DNA of 64,000 nt, taken from positions 62,001 to 126,000 of the forward strand of contig SGYQ01000003.1 of assembly GCA_004214155.1 (NCBI GenBank). Reading direction: 5' to 3'. The translations under genes were made by a program, and so were the position numbers. The notes under the pieces were generated by a model that made no database searches, was not told where the DNA came from, and saw only the letters and a list, made by a program, of their open reading frames with translations. Of the stretch, positions 45,642-53,980 are shown piece after piece. The DNA is from Burkholderiaceae bacterium (lineage in GTDB: Bacteria > Pseudomonadota > Gammaproteobacteria > Burkholderiales > Burkholderiaceae_A). The stretch's first letter is position 1. Every line of letters starts with the position of its first letter.

Positions 45642-46562
45642 ATGTTTTTAGAAAATGGCTCAAGTCCTTCGGCCCCCTATTTTCTTCGAAAAGATAAATT
45701 CTTTTTTTCAAAGGAAAATCCGGTATATAGCGAACAAAAAGCTTTTCTAGAGGAACATATTTCGAACCTCTTTTTTAAAAAGAGGAGGCTTTTGAGCTTA
45801 ACCAGTATCTCAAAACAGATTGCAACTACAAAGTTAACAAAGGAATTTAAAGAGTCTTATAACCTTGGGTTGGTTCCAGAAACAAATCAGAATAAGCTAA
45901 TAAATACCTACCGTGGAACAAAGACAGATACTGTTCACAGGCTAAAATCTATGCTCTTCACAAAAGGCCTATATAAACAGTCTGTTCATTTAAATTCCGA
46001 TAAAACGATACCGTTTAATACAGGTTTTTTTTCTTGTGTTCTCGCTTTGCCCATGCTTCCCGTGGAGGACAAAGAATTTTTTTTTAAAGAGGTTTTGAGG
46101 GTTTTAAGTGAAGATGGATTGTTTGCATTTGCCTCGTTAGGTCCGGGAACTTTACGAAACTTTCATAAGAAGTTATCGAGTCTGGGAAAGGGCTCCAATT
46201 GTGAAGTGCCTGTTGATAAACATGATTTGGGTGATATTCTCGTTAAATTGGGTTTTGACAGCCCAATTTTGGCTTCATCCGATATTGTTCTGAAATATTC
46301 TGATCCGGGTAGAGCTTATGAGGAGATGAGGAGATTTTTGTATTTGTCGCCTGCATTTAAGAAGAATTGCGCGGCACAAGGACGGACCTTAAAAAATATA
46401 ATCCTGCAATCTTTTGAACAATGCAAGGACAGGAGCGGCAGTATTGCGTTAAACATTGAATTGATAGCTGGTCATGCATGGAAGGGGAAGAAAGGGAACA
46501 AACGCGGTCGCGAGACAGTCGATACAAGTGAGTTTCCTGTTTTTTTTAAAAGTGAGCAATGA
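45642..46562 (+). CDS. Diverged BioC-like methyltransferase
   Basis: A 306-residue protein whose C-terminal half resembles BioC-type malonyl-ACP methyltransferases: GFFSCVLALPMLPVEDKEFF at about 128-147, FFKEVLRVLSEDGLFAFASLGPGTLRNF (the VLxxgGl.xFs.fGpdTL block), DLGDILVKLGF and a final LIAGHAWKGKK. The N-terminal half should carry SAM motif I (hDhGcGtG), but residues 45-125 contain no glycine-rich loop. This gene may have lost methylation or may be decaying, although the frame is intact and codon use is normal. It follows gpsA by 27 bases. Confidence 0.72.
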   Translation: MFLENGSSPSAPYFLRKDKFFFSKENPVYSEQKAFLEEHISNLFFKKRRLLSLTSISKQIATTKLTKEFKESYNLGLVPETNQNKLINTYRGTKTDTVHRLKSMLFTKGLYKQSVHLNSDKTIPFNTGFFSCVLALPMLPVEDKEFFFKEVLRVLSEDGLFAFASLGPGTLRNFHKKLSSLGKGSNCEVPVDKHDLGDILVKLGFDSPILASSDIVLKYSDPGRAYEEMRRFLYLSPAFKKNCAAQGRTLKNIILQSFEQCKDRSGSIALNIELIAGHAWKGKKGNKRGRETVDTSEFPVFFKSEQ

Positions 46563-46633
46563 ATATAGGAGTCGCGGGATGGGATTAAGCAACGTAGTTG
46601 TATTGAATATCCATAAAAGGAGTATTGAAATCA

Positions 46634-46657
46634 AGGGTTATCCCTATTGTTAATAGG
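46634..46657. repeat. Short hairpins after the BioC-like gene
   Basis: Two overlapping perfect inverted repeats: AGGG/CCCT at 46634-46645 (4-base loop) and CCTATT/AATAGG at 46643-46657 (3-base loop). They are mutually exclusive because they share bases. No T-run follows, so an ordinary terminator is not supported. Confidence 0.35.
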
Positions 46658-46692
46658 TCGTATCGTTAGCACACTATCCAGATCGCGAATTC

Positions 46693-46723
46693 TTGACTAG
46701 AAAGAAATGTTCGGACGTATGAT
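46693..46723 (+). promoter_or_regulatory. Probable promoter of the cytochrome oxidase operon
   Basis: TTGACT at 46693-46698 and TATGAT at 46718-46723 are separated by 19 bases, slightly long for sigma70. The pair precedes the DUF2244-coxBA run by about 20 bases and is the best candidate in the 169-base gap. The downstream TATACT at 46723-46728 is a rival -10. Confidence 0.45.
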
Positions 46724-46743
46724 ATACTTCGTTGAGGTGTAGT

Positions 46744-47172
46744 TTGGCTTGGGTATTAAAGAAAAACTGTGTCCTCTCTCCCAGACAATTTGGGATGTGC
46801 TTGGGATTTGCTGGAATCATTTCACTAGGGATTGGATTGGCATGGGCCAGCATGGGTTTTTGGATTGTGTTTTTGTTTGTTTTGGCTGAATGTGCGGTTC
46901 TGGTAATCGCATTTTTTTGTTATTCGTTACACGCGGCTGATTTTGAGAAGGTTGTTTTGACTGAGAAGGAAATTTTGTTTGAGTTTGAAACCGCTGGCAA
47001 GAGGGAAACCCAGAGGTTGCCTCGTTTCCACGCAAAGGCAAAGATGACGGAGACGGGAAGAGGGAAGTTGGTGGAGTTTAGCTGGGGAGCGAAGGCTATC
47101 AGAGTTGGGAAGTTAGTCGACCTGAAGAGCAGAGAAAAATTTTTTGGTGAAATAAAGGGCTACATATGTTAA
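46744..47172 (+). CDS. DUF2244 domain membrane protein
   Basis: A 142-residue DUF2244 protein with two adjacent membrane segments: about residues 18-38 (CLGFAGIISLGIGLAWA) and 43-64 (VFLFVLAECAVLVIAFFCY). A short soluble domain follows with VVLTEKEILFEFE and FSWGAKAIRVGKLVDL. TTG 46744 is preferred because GAGGTG lies just before it; a TTG at 46732 is also in frame. The family nearly always precedes coxB in betaproteobacteria and is taken to aid oxidase assembly, but no activity is established. It overlaps coxB by 7 bases. Confidence 0.82.
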   Translation: MAWVLKKNCVLSPRQFGMCLGFAGIISLGIGLAWASMGFWIVFLFVLAECAVLVIAFFCYSLHAADFEKVVLTEKEILFEFETAGKRETQRLPRFHAKAKMTETGRGKLVEFSWGAKAIRVGKLVDLKSREKFFGEIKGYIC

Positions 47173-48104
47173 AAGCAAAAGAAATTGTTATAAGATCATT
47201 TATGGGAACACTTGGGGTGATTTTCGCCTTTCTGGTTTCCTCCTTGCCAGCATTCGCAAACGATTTGAATACCAGGTACAATCTACGAGAGCCGGTGACT
47301 GCATTAGCCAGAGACCTGTATTTTATGCATTACGTGTTACTTGGCATTTGTTTAATAATATTTGTTGGTGTCTTTGGTGTAATGTTTTACTCAATGTACG
47401 CCCATCGAAAGTCAAAAGGTTATCAGCCCGCCAATTTTTCCGACAATCATACTGTGGAAGTGCTTTGGACGGTTATTCCGTTTTTAATCGTTGTTGGCAT
47501 TGGTGTTTATGCAACGCCAGCTGTAATGGCTCAAAAAGATACCTCTAACGCTGATCTGACGATTAAAGTTACTGGTTATCAGTGGAAATGGGGTTATGAG
47601 TATCTAAAAGGGGAAGGGGAAGGTATCAAGTTCTTGTCAACTCTGACAACTCCCTACGAACAAAGAATAAATGCTGCTCCTAAAACAAATGATTATTTAC
47701 TTGAAGTCGATAACCCTCTCGTTGTTCCAGTAAACAAGAAAGTTAGAGTAGTTATAACTGCGAATGATGTTATTCATGCATGGTCCGTCCCGGCACTCGG
47801 CGTCAAACAAGACTCGATACCTGGATTTGTCCGCGATTCATGGTTTAAGGCTGAGAAGACTGGATCATATGTCGGCCAATGTTCTGAACTTTGCGGAAAA
47901 GACCATGCATTCATGCCTATCGAAGTTAAGGTTGTGTCAGATGAGGAGTATTCCCAGTGGGTTGGATTGCAGTTAGCTGGTGAGACCAAAAAAGTATCAA
48001 TTAGCTCTGCAGAGCCAGAGAATGCAGATGTTTTATCGAAAACCGATGTCGCGACTGCTAAGCCCGCGACCATTTCAATGAGTAGTCAGGAGGAAGTCAA
48101 ATGA
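47166..48104 (+). CDS. coxB: Cytochrome c oxidase subunit II
   Basis: A 312-residue subunit II that accepts electrons from cytochrome c. A signal peptide (about 1-32, ending FAFA-like PAFA) is followed by two membrane segments (about 54-78 and 98-120). The periplasmic CuA domain keeps all ligands: His204 in DVIHAWS, then Cys239, Glu241, Cys243, His247 and Met250 in GQCSELCGKDHAFM. YQWKWGYEY is the conserved aromatic electron-entry patch. No cytochrome c domain is fused; the last 45 residues are low-complexity. It overlaps coxA by 4 bases. Confidence 0.97.
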   Translation: MLKAKEIVIRSFMGTLGVIFAFLVSSLPAFANDLNTRYNLREPVTALARDLYFMHYVLLGICLIIFVGVFGVMFYSMYAHRKSKGYQPANFSDNHTVEVLWTVIPFLIVVGIGVYATPAVMAQKDTSNADLTIKVTGYQWKWGYEYLKGEGEGIKFLSTLTTPYEQRINAAPKTNDYLLEVDNPLVVPVNKKVRVVITANDVIHAWSVPALGVKQDSIPGFVRDSWFKAEKTGSYVGQCSELCGKDHAFMPIEVKVVSDEEYSQWVGLQLAGETKKVSISSAEPENADVLSKTDVATAKPATISMSSQEEVK

Positions 48105-49693
48105 GTGCAGTTTTAGGACCACAGGATCATGCCGATCAACACGACTCGCATGATCATCATCCCACAGGTTGGAGACGTTGGTTATTTGCAACCAACCATA
48201 AAGACATTGGCACAATGTACCTTTGGTTTAGTTTCAGTATGTTGCTTCTTGGTGGTGTACTTGCGCTAGGAATTAGAACTGAGTTGTTCCAACCAGGGTT
48301 ACAGTACGTCCAACCTGAGTTATTTAACCAACTAACCACTATGCACGGGTTAATTATGGTTTTTGGGGCTATAATGCCCGCATTTGTAGGGTTTGCGAAT
48401 TGGTTGGTTCCATTGCAAATAGGTGCTCCTGATATGGCTTTTGCACGAATGAACAATTTAAGTTTTTGGCTTGTGATTCCCGCAGCCTTACTGTTGCTTG
48501 CGTCATTTTTTGTTCCAGGAGGCGCTACTGCAGCTGGATGGACGCTTTATGCGCCATTATCTATTCAAATGGGTATGGGGATGGACCTAGCTATTTTTGC
48601 TGTTCATATCCTAGGTGCTTCTTCTATTATGGGCAGTATCAACATAGTTACGACCATTTTAAATATGAGAGCTCCGGGCATGACTCTAATGAAAATGCCT
48701 TTATTTGTTTGGACATGGTTAATAACTGCGTACCTTTTAATCGCTGTTATGCCGGTATTAGCCGGGGCTATCACGATGATTCTCACGGATAGGCATTTTG
48801 GAACAGCATTTTTTAATGCAGCTGGAGGTGGTGACCCAGTGATGTACCAACATATATTCTGGTTCTTTGGGCACCCTGAAGTGTACATCATGATTCTTCC
48901 AGCATTCGGAATCGTCTCCGAAATCATCCCAACTTTTTCACGGAAAAAGCTCTTCGGGTATAGTTCAATGGTCTATGCAACAGCATCGATAGCGATATTA
49001 TCCTTTGTTGTTTGGGCCCACCATATGTTTACTACTGGCATGCCTTTAACGGGGCAGCTTTTCTACATGTATGCAACGATGCTGATAGCTGTGCCTACTG
49101 GAGTGAAGATCTTTAACTGGCTAGCTACCATGTGGAGAGGTGCTATGACTTTTGAAACGCCTATGTTGTTTTCAATTGGTTTTATTGTTGTGTTTACCAT
49201 TGGTGGGTTGACGGGAATCATACTCTCAGTTGCACCGCTAGATATTCAGTTACATGATACGTATTACGTAGTCGCACACTTCCACTACGTATTGGTAGCC
49301 GGCTCACTGTTTGCCCTGTTCGCAGGAGTGTATTATTGGTTACCTAAATGGACTGGACATATGTATGATGAGGGACTAGGTAAGTTACACTTTTGGCTAT
49401 CAATGATATTCTTTAACGTAACTTTCTTTCCAATGCACTTCTTAGGTTTAGCAGGAATGCCTCGACGTTACGCCGATTATCCTATGCAGTTTGCGGACTT
49501 TAACCTTGTAGCATCCATCGGTGCATTTGGATTCGGATTCGCTCAATTAGTATTTTTATACTGCGTTATTAAGTGCATTAACGGTGGTGAGAAAGCTAAG
49601 GATAATCCATGGGATGCCGATGACGGGTTGGAGTGGACTGTTCCCTCACCAGCTCCCTTTCACACATTTGAAACTCCACCAACTGTAAAGTAG
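48101..49693 (+). CDS. coxA: Cytochrome c oxidase subunit I
   Basis: A 530-residue, 12-segment catalytic subunit reducing O2 and pumping protons. The low-spin haem His is in LTTMHGLIMVFGAIMP; the CuB/Tyr crosslink is in FWFFGHPEVYIMILPAFG; VVWAHHMFTTGMP gives the two CuB His; the haem ligands are in HDTYYVVAHFHYVLVAGS. The K- and D-pathway residues appear to be those of A-family oxidases, including the GHPEVY motif. ATG overlaps coxB (ATGA). It is clearly an A-type oxidase; haem A synthase is not in its operon. Confidence 0.98.
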   Translation: MSAVLGPQDHADQHDSHDHHPTGWRRWLFATNHKDIGTMYLWFSFSMLLLGGVLALGIRTELFQPGLQYVQPELFNQLTTMHGLIMVFGAIMPAFVGFANWLVPLQIGAPDMAFARMNNLSFWLVIPAALLLLASFFVPGGATAAGWTLYAPLSIQMGMGMDLAIFAVHILGASSIMGSINIVTTILNMRAPGMTLMKMPLFVWTWLITAYLLIAVMPVLAGAITMILTDRHFGTAFFNAAGGGDPVMYQHIFWFFGHPEVYIMILPAFGIVSEIIPTFSRKKLFGYSSMVYATASIAILSFVVWAHHMFTTGMPLTGQLFYMYATMLIAVPTGVKIFNWLATMWRGAMTFETPMLFSIGFIVVFTIGGLTGIILSVAPLDIQLHDTYYVVAHFHYVLVAGSLFALFAGVYYWLPKWTGHMYDEGLGKLHFWLSMIFFNVTFFPMHFLGLAGMPRRYADYPMQFADFNLVASIGAFGFGFAQLVFLYCVIKCINGGEKAKDNPWDADDGLEWTVPSPAPFHTFETPPTVK

Positions 49694-49698
49694 GTAAT

Positions 49699-49734
49699 TG
49701 AATTGGGTTTTTTAAATGAATTGGGTTTTTTAAA
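49699..49734 (+). repeat. Perfect 18-base tandem duplication
   Basis: TGAATTGGGTTTTTTAAA occurs twice, at 49699-49716 and 49717-49734, just after coxA and 2 bases before the start of the small assembly gene. The unit is 18 bases, and the T6 run suggests slippage-type duplication. It separates coxA from the next start without adding a ribosome-binding site. Confidence 0.9.
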
Positions 49735-49736
49735 AT

Positions 49737-49868
49737 ATGGATAAGGACACTGCTGGTCAAAACGGGAAAAGAGGCGGGGCCAACCTAAGGGTTGGTCTCA
49801 CTCTGGCCTCCATAGCTTTTGTGTTTTTTCTTGGCGTAATTGCTAAATATGTGTTGGTGCCATCATAA
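49737..49868 (+). CDS. Small cytochrome oxidase assembly-type membrane protein
   Basis: A 43-residue protein starting MDKDTAGQNGKRGG, with a basic N-terminus and one membrane segment (VGLTLASIAFVFFLGVIAKYV, about 19-39). Burkholderiales oxidase loci carry such a protein between coxA and ctaG, often named cytochrome oxidase small assembly protein; size, topology and position all match. ctaG starts 3 bases after its stop. It is too short for routine gene calling, and I found it by reading the gap. Confidence 0.8.
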   Translation: MDKDTAGQNGKRGGANLRVGLTLASIAFVFFLGVIAKYVLVPS

Positions 49869-49870
49869 CT

Positions 49871-50518
49871 ATGCAAAGCCAAAAAAGAACCAACAAACTA
49901 ACATCCTTTAAGCTTGTCGTTTTAACATTTCTAATGTTTGGCTTCGGATTTAGCTTAATTCCTTTTTATGACGCTATATGCGAGGCGACTGGAATAAATA
50001 TTCTGGCTGCGAAAGAGAAATCAGATGTTAAAGTTGAAGAGATTGACGCTACAGCGGTTGATTATACGAGACAAGTGACCGTAGAGTTTGACTCCAATAC
50101 GCATGGTCCCTGGACCTTTGAGGCCGAAAAATCCTCCGTGATGGTGCATCCAGGAGAACTTGTGGTTGTTGAGTTTGAAGTTACGAATCCTTCTACGATG
50201 AAGTCTTCTGGTCAGGCGATTCCTAGTTATGCTCCATTAAAGGCAGGCGCTTACCTTAAGAAGCTTGAGTGCTTTTGTTTTGAGCAACAGGTCTTGCAAG
50301 CTGGAGAAACAAGGATCTTTCCCGTGGCTTTTGTTATTGATAGGGAGATACCAGAAGATATAACAAACATAACTATGAGTTATACATTTTTTGAACTTCT
50401 TTCAAACAATCATTATTATGAACATATACAGAGTGTCTCGAACAAAGGACTCGTTCTTGACCGAGGTGACTTAAGAGTAAGAGTACAAGAAACAGATCAC
50501 ATATTGAATGCGTCGTAA
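49871..50518 (+). CDS. ctaG: Cytochrome c oxidase assembly protein CtaG/Cox11
   Basis: A 215-residue inner-membrane copper chaperone delivering CuB to subunit I. One N-terminal membrane segment (about 14-32) is followed by a periplasmic domain with DYTRQVTVEFDSNTHGPWTF, SGQAIPSYAPLKAGAYLKKLECFCFEQQ (Cu-binding CFCF) and a modified YTFFEL ending. The Cys pair is intact. It lies 3 bases after the small assembly gene and 28 before coxC; the DUF2970 gene often here is absent. Confidence 0.95.
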   Translation: MQSQKRTNKLTSFKLVVLTFLMFGFGFSLIPFYDAICEATGINILAAKEKSDVKVEEIDATAVDYTRQVTVEFDSNTHGPWTFEAEKSSVMVHPGELVVVEFEVTNPSTMKSSGQAIPSYAPLKAGAYLKKLECFCFEQQVLQAGETRIFPVAFVIDREIPEDITNITMSYTFFELLSNNHYYEHIQSVSNKGLVLDRGDLRVRVQETDHILNAS

Positions 50519-50546
50519 ATTTTAGAGAAAAAATGAGGAAATTATC

Positions 50547-51410
50547 ATGTCAACTGCTGTGAAAGATTCATCCTACTTTATTCCTGCCCCATCCAAATGG
50601 CCAGCAGTTGGTTCCGTATCGATGATACTTACGCTTTTTGGGGCTGCAGGGCTTGTCAATGCTGTGCCAAATTCCCACTTTGTTCTCATTGCTGGGTTAA
50701 TTGTTTTGGTTTACATGTTTTTTGGTTGGTTTGGTCAAGTTGCGAGTGAGTCAGAAAAGGGTGAGTACGGAGCAAAGGTAGATTTGAGCTTCAGATGGTC
50801 CATGGGTTGGTTCATTTTCAGTGAAATAATGTTTTTTGCTGCATTTTTTGGAGCGCTGTTTTACGCCAGAATTATAGCAATGCCTTGGCTGGGTGATCTG
50901 GATCACCAGTCTTTCCTTTGGCCAGACTTTAGTGCTCAATGGCCTAACACCGGTCCATTGAGTGGTGCTTTTGAGCCATTTAGGACTATGGGCCCCCTTT
51001 GGGTCCCCACAATAAATACGGCTTTACTTCTTTCCTCTGGAGTTACCTTAACGATCGCACATCATTATTTACGTGAGGACAGTCGGGGAAATTGCCTTTT
51101 GTGGCTTGGTCTTACAGTAGTGTTGGGATTTGTATTCTTAGGCTTCCAGGCTTATGAGTATATGCATGCTTACGCTGATCTTAATTTAAAACTCACTAGT
51201 GGCATTTATGGGTCTACGTTTTTCTTATTGACGGGATTTCATGGTTTCCATGTTTGTGTCGGAGCCATCATGCTTCTCGTTGTATGGGCACGGCTCGCTA
51301 GGGGACATTTTTCGTCGGAGAAACATTTTGCATTTGAGGGCGCAGCCTGGTACTGGCATTTTGTTGACGTGGTTTGGCTTGGTCTATATGTTTTGGTTTA
51401 TTGGACGTAA
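50547..51410 (+). CDS. coxC: Cytochrome c oxidase subunit III
   Basis: A 287-residue, seven-segment subunit III. Features include YFIPAPSKWPAVGS, RWSMGWFIFSEIMFFAAFFGALFYAR with the conserved membrane Glu, PTINTALLLSSGVTLTIAHH, FVFLGFQAYEYMHA, GSTFFLLTGFHGFHVCVGAIML and the final AAWYWHFVDVVWLGLYVLVY. A GAGGAAAT ribosome-binding sequence precedes ATG 50547. It binds phospholipid and steadies O2 access; there is nothing atypical. Confidence 0.97.
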   Translation: MSTAVKDSSYFIPAPSKWPAVGSVSMILTLFGAAGLVNAVPNSHFVLIAGLIVLVYMFFGWFGQVASESEKGEYGAKVDLSFRWSMGWFIFSEIMFFAAFFGALFYARIIAMPWLGDLDHQSFLWPDFSAQWPNTGPLSGAFEPFRTMGPLWVPTINTALLLSSGVTLTIAHHYLREDSRGNCLLWLGLTVVLGFVFLGFQAYEYMHAYADLNLKLTSGIYGSTFFLLTGFHGFHVCVGAIMLLVVWARLARGHFSSEKHFAFEGAAWYWHFVDVVWLGLYVLVYWT

Positions 51411-51412
51411 TT

Positions 51413-51437
51413 AAAAAATAAACGTACACAGCGTTTA
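51413..51437 (-). terminator. Possible terminator of the DUF2909 gene
   Basis: On the minus strand TAAACG (51437-51432) pairs with CGTTTA (51424-51419) across 7 bases, followed by six T (51418-51413). The stem is short and AT-rich and overlaps the DUF2909 stop codon. It could also sit in the coxC transcript, where it lacks a T-run. Confidence 0.4.
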
Positions 51438-51650
51438 CTGATTAGGTAAAGATATACCGGTGGGGTCTATGAGACCGGCGAAATGAGCTATTAAAATCAT
51501 ACAAAAAAGCAAAATAGAAAATAGTACTCGTAGCGCCAGGCCTTTTAGTAAATTTTTTGAACTACCCTTGCTGCTGACCAGATTGAATAGAGCTTTGCCT
51601 AAGTTGTAGATAATTAGACCGAATATTATGAGGATTAATATTTTTATCAT
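51435..51650 (-). CDS. DUF2909 twin-transmembrane protein
   Basis: A 71-residue protein with two membrane segments (about 2-24 and 44-62) joined by a short basic linker LFNLVSSKGSSKNLLK. It matches DUF2909, a small family placed between coxC and surf1 in betaproteobacteria, typically on the opposite strand as here. A role in oxidase assembly or stability is suggested by position only. It diverges from surf1 across 15 bases, which leaves little space for promoters for either gene. Confidence 0.8.
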   Translation of the reverse strand: MIKILILIIFGLIIYNLGKALFNLVSSKGSSKNLLKGLALRVLFSILLFCMILIAHFAGLIDPTGISLPNQ

Positions 51651-51665
51651 TTAAAAATAGATTAA

Positions 51666-52454
51666 GTGGACATCAATAATTTCAATTATAAAAGCCTAGT
51701 TTTCTACATCTTATCCGCCCTTTGTTTCTCTTTGGCTTATTGGCAGATAACGAGGGCTCAATTTAAAGCGGATATGTATAAAATCCATTCGAATCAGAGC
51801 GGTGCGCTTCCTGTAACTTTAAGCTCTAACGATTATGATAGCTTATCTAAAGAAAAAGTTGAGACTTTAAAACGTAATACGGTAAACATTTATGGAGCGT
51901 GGGTGCCAGACTCAACAATATACATCGACAATAGGCAAAGCAATGGTATCCCGGGAGTGCATGTCATTTCTGCTTTTGCTCTCGAAGGCTCAGATTACTT
52001 CATATGGGTCAATCGTGGATGGGCAAAGAAAGCCCCAGGTGAGATTTCAAATAATGAGGAGTTTGTAAAAGGTTCGCTTTATTTACCCACTAAGATATCT
52101 ACTGCTCTTGTAAGTGGGCGAATAGAGACAGATTTGATGCAGAGAATTGAGCTGTCAAATAATGAAGACATAATGAAAAAAGGTTTTCTTTGGCAAAATC
52201 TAACCTGGGACCGACTAAATACTTTTGCTGAAGAAGCTACGTCACTTTCAAGTAAACTAGCCCTCCCTTTTATTTTATGGCGAAACAATATCCCATCTGA
52301 TTCGGGGTTAAAAAAAGCAGAAATCCAACTAAAGGCCGACGAAAAATTTAAACATTTGGGATATGCTGTACAATGGGTTTTTTTTGGCCTCCTATCCGTT
52401 GGTCTGGCGATAATGATACGTAGGAAAAACATAAATGTTAAAAACTCAAACTAA
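51666..52454 (+). CDS. SURF1-family oxidase assembly protein
   Basis: A 262-residue protein with two membrane segments, near the N-terminus (about 10-24) and near the C-terminus (about 236-254), around a periplasmic domain: the family topology. Signatures are FSLAYWQITRAQFK, IYIDNRQSNGIPGVHVISAF, IWVNRGWAKK, and the terminal HLGYAVQWVFFGLL (conserved HxxYAxxWF). It starts at GTG 51666. SURF1 assists haem a insertion into subunit I, so its retention implies that haem A is made. It overlaps the next gene by 20 bases. Confidence 0.92.
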   Translation: MDINNFNYKSLVFYILSALCFSLAYWQITRAQFKADMYKIHSNQSGALPVTLSSNDYDSLSKEKVETLKRNTVNIYGAWVPDSTIYIDNRQSNGIPGVHVISAFALEGSDYFIWVNRGWAKKAPGEISNNEEFVKGSLYLPTKISTALVSGRIETDLMQRIELSNNEDIMKKGFLWQNLTWDRLNTFAEEATSLSSKLALPFILWRNNIPSDSGLKKAEIQLKADEKFKHLGYAVQWVFFGLLSVGLAIMIRRKNINVKNSN

Positions 52455-53055
52455 GAAAAATTTGACCTTTTGGTTAATAGTGACCGTTTGCGCTGCCCCA
52501 GTCGTTCTTGCTACGCTCACGTATTACGTCTTCAAACCCTCTAAACTGTTAAATTATGGAGAGTTAATAGAACCTCCTATTACATTCGATACCTTCACAA
52601 TAGAGGAGATTAGTCGGCCGACCACTGAGAGCGCGCTAATTGATACAAGTGCTTCAATTGACTCTGTCACTAGTTTGGAGGCTCTCAAAGGCCGATGGGT
52701 TCTTGCTTATATTGCGCAAGGAGATAAGTGCGCTGAGAGGTGCAAAGATAATCTTTATTTAACAAGACAGGTCAGGCTCATGACCGGAAAAAATAGGTTT
52801 CGGGTAGAACGCATGTGGATTACTTTCCAGGGAAACTCATCTATACCTGACTCAGATAGAGGAGAGTTTGATGGTCTTTGGATGTTTAAAACTGATGTTA
52901 ATCAAACACCTTTCAACGCTGAGCCCGCTTACTTTGTCGGAGTTTGGATTGTAGATCCTCTGGGTCGCTTGATCATGAAATATCCAATTGGTGCCGATCC
53001 CAAAAAAGTTTACAAAGATCTATCTCGGCTCTTGAAAGCATCTAGGATTGGGTAA
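52435..53055 (+). CDS. Membrane-anchored thioredoxin/SCO-like protein with CxxxC
   Basis: A 206-residue protein with one N-terminal membrane segment (about 12-33) and a periplasmic domain. GRWVLAYIAQGDKCAERCKDNLY has Cys99 and Cys103 spaced as in SCO proteins; VWIVDPLGRLIMKYPIGADPKKVYKDLSRLLK fits the C-terminal thioredoxin fold. SCO copper ligands also include a late His, which is absent here. It is a regular component of Burkholderiales cox loci with unknown exact role, perhaps thiol reduction or copper delivery. It is coupled to surf1 (20-base overlap) and is 5 bases from ctaB. Confidence 0.8.
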   Translation: MLKTQTKKNLTFWLIVTVCAAPVVLATLTYYVFKPSKLLNYGELIEPPITFDTFTIEEISRPTTESALIDTSASIDSVTSLEALKGRWVLAYIAQGDKCAERCKDNLYLTRQVRLMTGKNRFRVERMWITFQGNSSIPDSDRGEFDGLWMFKTDVNQTPFNAEPAYFVGVWIVDPLGRLIMKYPIGADPKKVYKDLSRLLKASRIG

Positions 53056-53060
53056 GTGCT

Positions 53061-53969
53061 ATGGCCTCAGTAATTAATTCATCTAGCAGAAATTTTTTTC
53101 AGTTTTTGAATCTAACGAAACCTAGAGTAAATATGCTGATAGTGTTCTGTGCGATGATTGGCATGTTTATGGCCTGGAATACTGAAGCTTCTCAACCATT
53201 TTCGTTGCAGCTTTTTTTCTGGGCTACTCTTGGAATAGCGATGCTCTCCGCTGCTGCTGCTGTTGTTAATTGCCTTATTGAGAAACAAATTGATGCAAAA
53301 ATGGCAAGAACAGCTTGGCGTCCGCTGCCATCAGGAAATTTGACAACCAACCAAACGTTAGTTTTCGCTATATTGCTCGGTGCTAGTGGCTTCATGTTGC
53401 TGATCACCTTTGTTAACAGTATTACGGCATATCTCACTTTGGCTACATTTGCTGGGTATGCATTTTTATACACTGTAGTTCTAAAACCACTGACCCCTCA
53501 AAATATCGTTATTGGAGGGGCGTCTGGAGCCATGCCTCCAGTTCTTGGATGGGTTGCTGTTAATGGAAGTGTGAGCCCTGAGGCGTGGCTTTTATTTCTA
53601 ATTATCTTCGTATGGACACCTCCCCACTTCTGGGCCCTTGCTCTTTACAGGGTGGATGATTACAAGAGGACAGGTTTGCCAATGCTTCCAGTTACACATG
53701 GATCCAAATTTACTCGATTACAAATTTTATTGTATGCCTCTTTATTGCTTCCGGTAGCTATATCGCCTGTCTTGGTAGGGATGAGTAGCTATTTTTACTT
53801 GATAGTATCATCTGTTGCAACTATTTATTTTATCATCCTTTGTTGGAAACTTTATATTGAGTACTCGGAAAAGTCCGCTAGATACGTATTCCGTTATTCG
53901 ATTTATTATCTCAGTTTAGTGTTTTCTGGACTTATCATTGATAAGCTTGTTATGCAGATTTTTGTTTAG
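53061..53969 (+). CDS. ctaB: Protoheme IX farnesyltransferase (haem O synthase)
   Basis: A 302-residue, roughly eight-segment UbiA-type prenyltransferase making haem O from haem B and farnesyl diphosphate. The N-terminal FLNLTKPRVNMLIVFCAMIG, first Asp-rich motif in NCLIEKQIDAKMARTAWRPLPSG and FVWTPPHFWALALYRVDDYKRTGLPMLPVTHG are family hallmarks. COX15/ctaA usually lies immediately upstream, in the gap now only 5 bases wide, and SCO1 usually downstream; neither is present. Its stop is 11 bases from the convergent rpoH stop. Confidence 0.96.
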   Translation: MASVINSSSRNFFQFLNLTKPRVNMLIVFCAMIGMFMAWNTEASQPFSLQLFFWATLGIAMLSAAAAVVNCLIEKQIDAKMARTAWRPLPSGNLTTNQTLVFAILLGASGFMLLITFVNSITAYLTLATFAGYAFLYTVVLKPLTPQNIVIGGASGAMPPVLGWVAVNGSVSPEAWLLFLIIFVWTPPHFWALALYRVDDYKRTGLPMLPVTHGSKFTRLQILLYASLLLPVAISPVLVGMSSYFYLIVSSVATIYFIILCWKLYIEYSEKSARYVFRYSIYYLSLVFSGLIIDKLVMQIFV

Positions 53970-53980
53970 CTAAATAAAAT

